Source: Cladorrhinum sp. PSN259 (taxonomy: Eukaryota > Ascomycota > Sordariomycetes > Sordariales > Podosporaceae). Taken from it: a stretch of 64,000 nucleotides of DNA. The translations under genes and the position numbers were made by a program. The stretch is from positions 124,001-188,000 of the forward strand of contig MU867063.1 of the NCBI GenBank assembly GCA_033725935.1, written 5' to 3'. The notes beneath the pieces are model-generated. The model searched no databases and was not told the origin of the DNA. It saw nothing but the letters and a program-made list of their open reading frames with translations. Position 1 is the first letter of the stretch, and every line of letters begins with the position of its first letter. Shown here piece by piece: positions 60,475 through 64,000 of the stretch.

Positions 60475-62786
60475 TCACCTCATATCCCTAGCACTCAAAC
60501 TAGCAAAAGCATCAGGACTATGCCTCCCGTTCGTCCATTCCAGCCCAACAGCCATCATGCTCTCCCTACTGACATTATGCTGCTTAACCGCTTGCTGTTG
60601 TTGTTGGTGTTGTTGCATCGCTTGCTGACCAAGACCAACGCCACCATTAATCATGAACGGGTTCTTGCTCCCCGCCATTGTAGCTGGCGCTCCCAATCCC
60701 GGACTGACCGGTGTAGGCTGCTGCGGTACCTGCTGCTGTCCATACGGATTCATCGACTGCTGCTGAGGCGAGAAGAGTCCATTAGGCGTCTGTGCTGGTG
60801 TAGCCTGAGCCGGGTCCTGTTGCGCGGTCGGGGCGGTCTGGAACGGGGAAGCAGTATTATATAATGCCAGTATAGATGCCTTATCTGGCCGTTGAGGCTG
60901 CTGCTGGTACTGCTGCTGTTGATACTGCTGCTCTTGATACTGCTGCTGTTGATACTGCTGCTGTGGCTGCATTTGTTGTTGCTGTTGCTGAGGGAAATAA
61001 CCAGTCATTTGAGGTGGAAGACCCATTTGCTGGGGGAACTGTTGCTGAGGCATTTGTTGCTGGGGCATCTGCAATGGTTGCTGCTGCTGTGGTTGAGCGG
61101 AAAGAAATGGATTCGTCCCTGTAGCTTGTTGCGTCAAGGTAGGCGTATAAAAGTTTTGCTGGGTTTGTTCTGGTATTTGTGTCATTGTTGGTGGTTGCAT
61201 CCTTGTTGGTGACCTCGTGAAAGGGTTGCTACCAAAATTTGCTCCTGATCCTCCAAATGGATTAGTCGTATTCAATGCTAATGGTTGCGGCTGCTGCTGG
61301 GGCTGTAGTTGCTGCTGCTGCTGGGGCGGCTGGCTCTGCAAGAACGGATTGTACCCAGTCATCTGTGGTTGGAGCTGCTGAGGATAAGTTTGACCACCAT
61401 TCATCATCATCGCAGAATAACCGCCGTATCCCGCAACTGGTAACGGAGCTGTTAGTGGACCAGCCATTAGACTCGAGGGTTGTTGTTGATATATGGTCTG
61501 AGGATGCTGCTGTTGGGGCATCCCTCCCGTGTGATTCGGAAACAAGGGCTGTGATGGTGGTGCGAGTGACAGGTCCTGAAATGCTAGATCAAAAGCTGTT
61601 GGCTGGCTCTGCTGGGGCGCACCGAATGGGTTTGTAGACAGATACGGATTCTTATTCTGCAGTGTGCCGGTTGACTGGGAGGACAGCGGCTGGATTGGCG
61701 GTGGCGTATCGAGCATATCGAAAGGATTAGTGCTTGCTGGGCTGATCGGTCGAGCACGGGCAACATCGGAGCCGGAACTGGCGGTCCCAGGGGTAAGATT
61801 TCTGGTAACTGGCATCGACGAAGTCCTCAGAGGCCCCAGAAGGTTCACTGGCCTTCCATCTCCTTCCCCCAACCGTACCAAAGCCTCGATCGTCTTCTCC
61901 AAGTTCCCTCCCACCCCTTTCATTATCACGGCGTTCCTGTTGTCGTCGGTAAATCCCATGTCCCGGAGTTTGGCCAAGTTTCGCTCAGTTTCGTCTCCTC
62001 CATCGCTCTTGCTGTCCCTATCAATGCTCACGCCGAACACCTGCGAGTTCTTGTTCTGAAGCTGTGGTCTGGAATGTCTTTCATCTCGAGGGCTCGTGGG
62101 CGCGCTACCACTGGTTGACTTCTTCTTAGAACCGAGTGGGAAGATGGAGGATGCTGATCGGAGTCCGAATCTACTAGGAGTCTTGGGTGGTAACGGCGGA
62201 GGGGTATCTTCGCTGCTTCCGGTGTGGTGCTTCTTGGTCGCAGAGAGGGTACGGTTCATGTACTTTTGGCGGATGAATCGCTCCATGGCGCTGTCGGCTT
62301 CGTCGACGTCTATTGGGATGTTGGCCTTTTTGTTTTCGGGGTTGTAAAGCTTGTTGGACACGACGTTGCCGACCTTTTTCATATTCTGAACGAGACATTA
62401 GACCGGCGCTGAGGCTAAAGGGAGACGGGACTATGGATCGGGCCTACATCAACCTGCTCGTTGGACCAACTGTCCATACTCAATGACTTGACCTTAGACA
62501 CGTGGGTGCCCATCTTTCGGTGGATGGTAGCGCATCGCATGCACAGGAAGATGCCTAAACTCCATGATGCCCAAGCTGTGGTCGGCGAGAATAGTGTGTG
62601 TGGTTAGCCCAAGGAACAGAAAAAAAAAACCAGGATGCAAGTCAAACTCGGGAGTTGTAAGGGTCAATTACAAGGATTCCGCGTTGAACAGTCGGCGCAA
62701 ACATCATTTCCCGGCACGCTCTTGACCAGGTCGTGTAAGGCCTTTTCGTTGCGCGCCTGCTGGCGCTTGCTTAAGGCTCCCGACAT
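60475..62786 (-). CDS. ArfGAP with UBA domain and glutamine-rich tail (Gts1-like)
   Basis: This is a GTPase-activating protein for ARF-type GTPases in vesicle traffic. Exons 62786-62672, 62575-62448 and 62385-60475 (introns 95 and 62 nt) give 717 residues. The ArfGAP zinc finger is CX2CX16CX2C (Cys30, 33, 50, 53), followed by IHRKMGTHVSKVKS with the likely arginine finger Arg58, then SNEQVDNMKKVGN. A UBA domain lies at about 214-255 (ERNLAKLRDMGFTDDNRNAV to EALVRLGE). The C-terminal 400 residues are Gln/Pro-rich with NPF motifs repeated many times (STNPFD, STNPFG, TTNPFGG, SNPFTR, TNPFLS, KNPFM), which in other proteins bind EH domains of endocytic adaptors. Zinc finger, UBA and Q-rich tail together match yeast Gts1. 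The donor of intron 2 (GTAGGC) was chosen because it keeps the conserved NEQVDNMKKVGN join. Confidence 0.92.
60889..61400 (-). repeat. CAG/CAA-type trinucleotide-rich coding repeats (poly-Gln)
   Basis: Within the last ArfGAP exon, mixed CAG and CAA codons give runs of 4-6 Gln and QQQQYQ-type units. The mixed codons argue for selection on glutamine as well as repeat slippage. Length variation between strains is expected. Confidence 0.8.
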
Positions 62787-63885
62787 TGTCGCGATGGTTG
62801 TGTAGTGATATTAATCGCCTCGGTGGAAAAGGGCAGGTTTGTTATTTCCTTTGTGTTGACGGCGGACGAAAAGGTCGAGTCCTGGCTGGTCGGGAGGGAA
62901 ACCGCTAAATCCCAAGCAAGCGACTGCCCAGACCTCGTCAACAGGGGGGGCACGCGCTCATCGAGGGGGAGCCCAATTATTGCTGCAGGTGCACCAAGCG
63001 ATGGGGTAGGGTAACGGGGGATCCGAGAGCACCTTCCATCACTCTCAAAGAATCCGACCTGAGTCTGCCGTCTCATCCGTTCCATCCATCGTCTCTTTCT
63101 TCAGGTTCCAGGCCAGCATCAATTGCTCCAATGTCTAAGGTGCTATGTACCTGCAATAAAAAGAAGTTCTCCTGATGGGCTGCAGCGCTCCGGCGGCGCT
63201 AGTTTCTTTGGCGACCAACAGCGACCTGAGGGGTTCCAACCTTAACGGGGGCTCCCGCTCGGATGGTCTGAGATGGTGTCGCACGACCTCAATTCTCTCC
63301 ATCGATTTTATCCGGAATCCAGGATTTCATGAGAATCACCACGCGGTCGTCCCGTGGAGCTGGGTCGTCCTTTCTTCCCGGGTTACAAACGTGGCTGGAT
63401 GTTTAACCTCATTAGCCTTCGAAAAATCATCCAGCCTCTAATGTCTTAGACCACGCTAAAAGATGCACCCCGGCCGCCGAAATGGAGAAGCTCAGTGGAA
63501 GCAAGCGGGTCTGGACCCCGTTCGTTCCACGGTTGGTCTTTTTTTTTTGGGAAGGTAAAATTCCCCTATTTTTCATACCAGAGGGTGTCATTGAAGAGGA
63601 TCGACCTGATGGCACGGACATCCACTTTATATCTCTAGCGCCTGGAATAGGATGGATTGCTAACAAATCAGTGAGATGATTCGATGAAGGCGAAGATGAT
63701 TATGAACGGCGCACAACACCAAGAATCGATATATCATTTGCGCCTACAATTTTCCCGGTTCAAACTCGCATGATATCCAATTTTTAGCCGAGAAGCTACC
63801 CATTCTTTTGTACTGTTTTCCATCATTTACATAGCATCAAGCCATCATGGACAATTTACCTATATTCCTAATACCATCGTTTCCC
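62787..63885. other. Intergenic region upstream of the ArfGAP gene
   Basis: About 1.1 kb that contains the ArfGAP promoter and probably the 3' UTR of the gene at the right edge. No gene is seen. Confidence 0.55.
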
Positions 63886-63963
63886 TCACTTTCCTTGACC
63901 AGAACCGGGACTACCAACACCCTCACTAGCCCATGGCAGCATGATGACATTCAAAACAGATCC
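63886..63963 (-). CDS. Possible last exon of a minus-strand gene running out of the window
   Basis: On the minus strand a TTTGTTTAG acceptor-like sequence is followed by 25 codons reading GSVLNVIMLPWASEGVGSPG, then SGQGK and TGA. A branch-site-like TTAATGA lies about 30 bases before the acceptor. The peptide has no recognisable domain. It is too short to be sure and could be chance. Confidence 0.3.
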   Translation of the reverse strand, partial: GSVLNVIMLPWASEGVGSPGSGQGK

Positions 63964-64000
63964 CTAAACAAACTCACCCCACAGTATCATTAATCCATGC

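Overview
The window is nuclear DNA from a filamentous ascomycete, most likely Neurospora, Sordaria or a close relative. The support is short GT..AG introns (51 to 111 nt where fully seen), C-ending codon preference, long C or G runs confined to non-coding DNA, and the identity of the genes: a SUB-1/NsdD-type GATA factor, an MCB-type PKA regulatory subunit, a 24 kDa complex I subunit and an AA9 lytic polysaccharide monooxygenase. No function below was checked by a database search; calls rest on motifs and on exon models built by hand.

Layout. Bases 1-807 hold the 3' end of glutamate-cysteine ligase (+). An 8.8 kb gap with no supportable gene follows, then the SUB-1/NsdD GATA factor (-, 9641-11228), then about 14 kb of gene-free DNA upstream of it. 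From 25 kb the genes are closely spaced and mostly in divergent or convergent pairs: neutral ceramidase (-) with the splicing factor SPF27 (+); PKA regulatory subunit (-) with the FACT subunit SPT16 (+); ATG7 (-) with dCMP deaminase (+); a 56-residue one-helix membrane protein (-); an AA9 LPMO (-) with NUO-24 (+); a kelch protein (-) with an Fta4-like kinetochore protein (+); then a calpain-like protease (-), a Gts1-like ArfGAP (-) and possibly the last exon of a further minus-strand gene at the right edge.

The genes do not form a pathway or a secondary-metabolite cluster. They are mainly housekeeping functions (glutathione synthesis, splicing, chromatin, autophagy, nucleotide metabolism, respiration, kinetochore, trafficking), plus two developmental or signalling regulators (the GATA factor and the PKA subunit) and one secreted plant-biomass enzyme. 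I see no rRNA, convincing tRNA, CRISPR array, intact transposon or new multi-gene system. The most interesting region is the DNA around the GATA factor: more than 22 kb of non-coding sequence, with three exact copies of a GATC-pair decamer upstream that resembles a White Collar light-response element.
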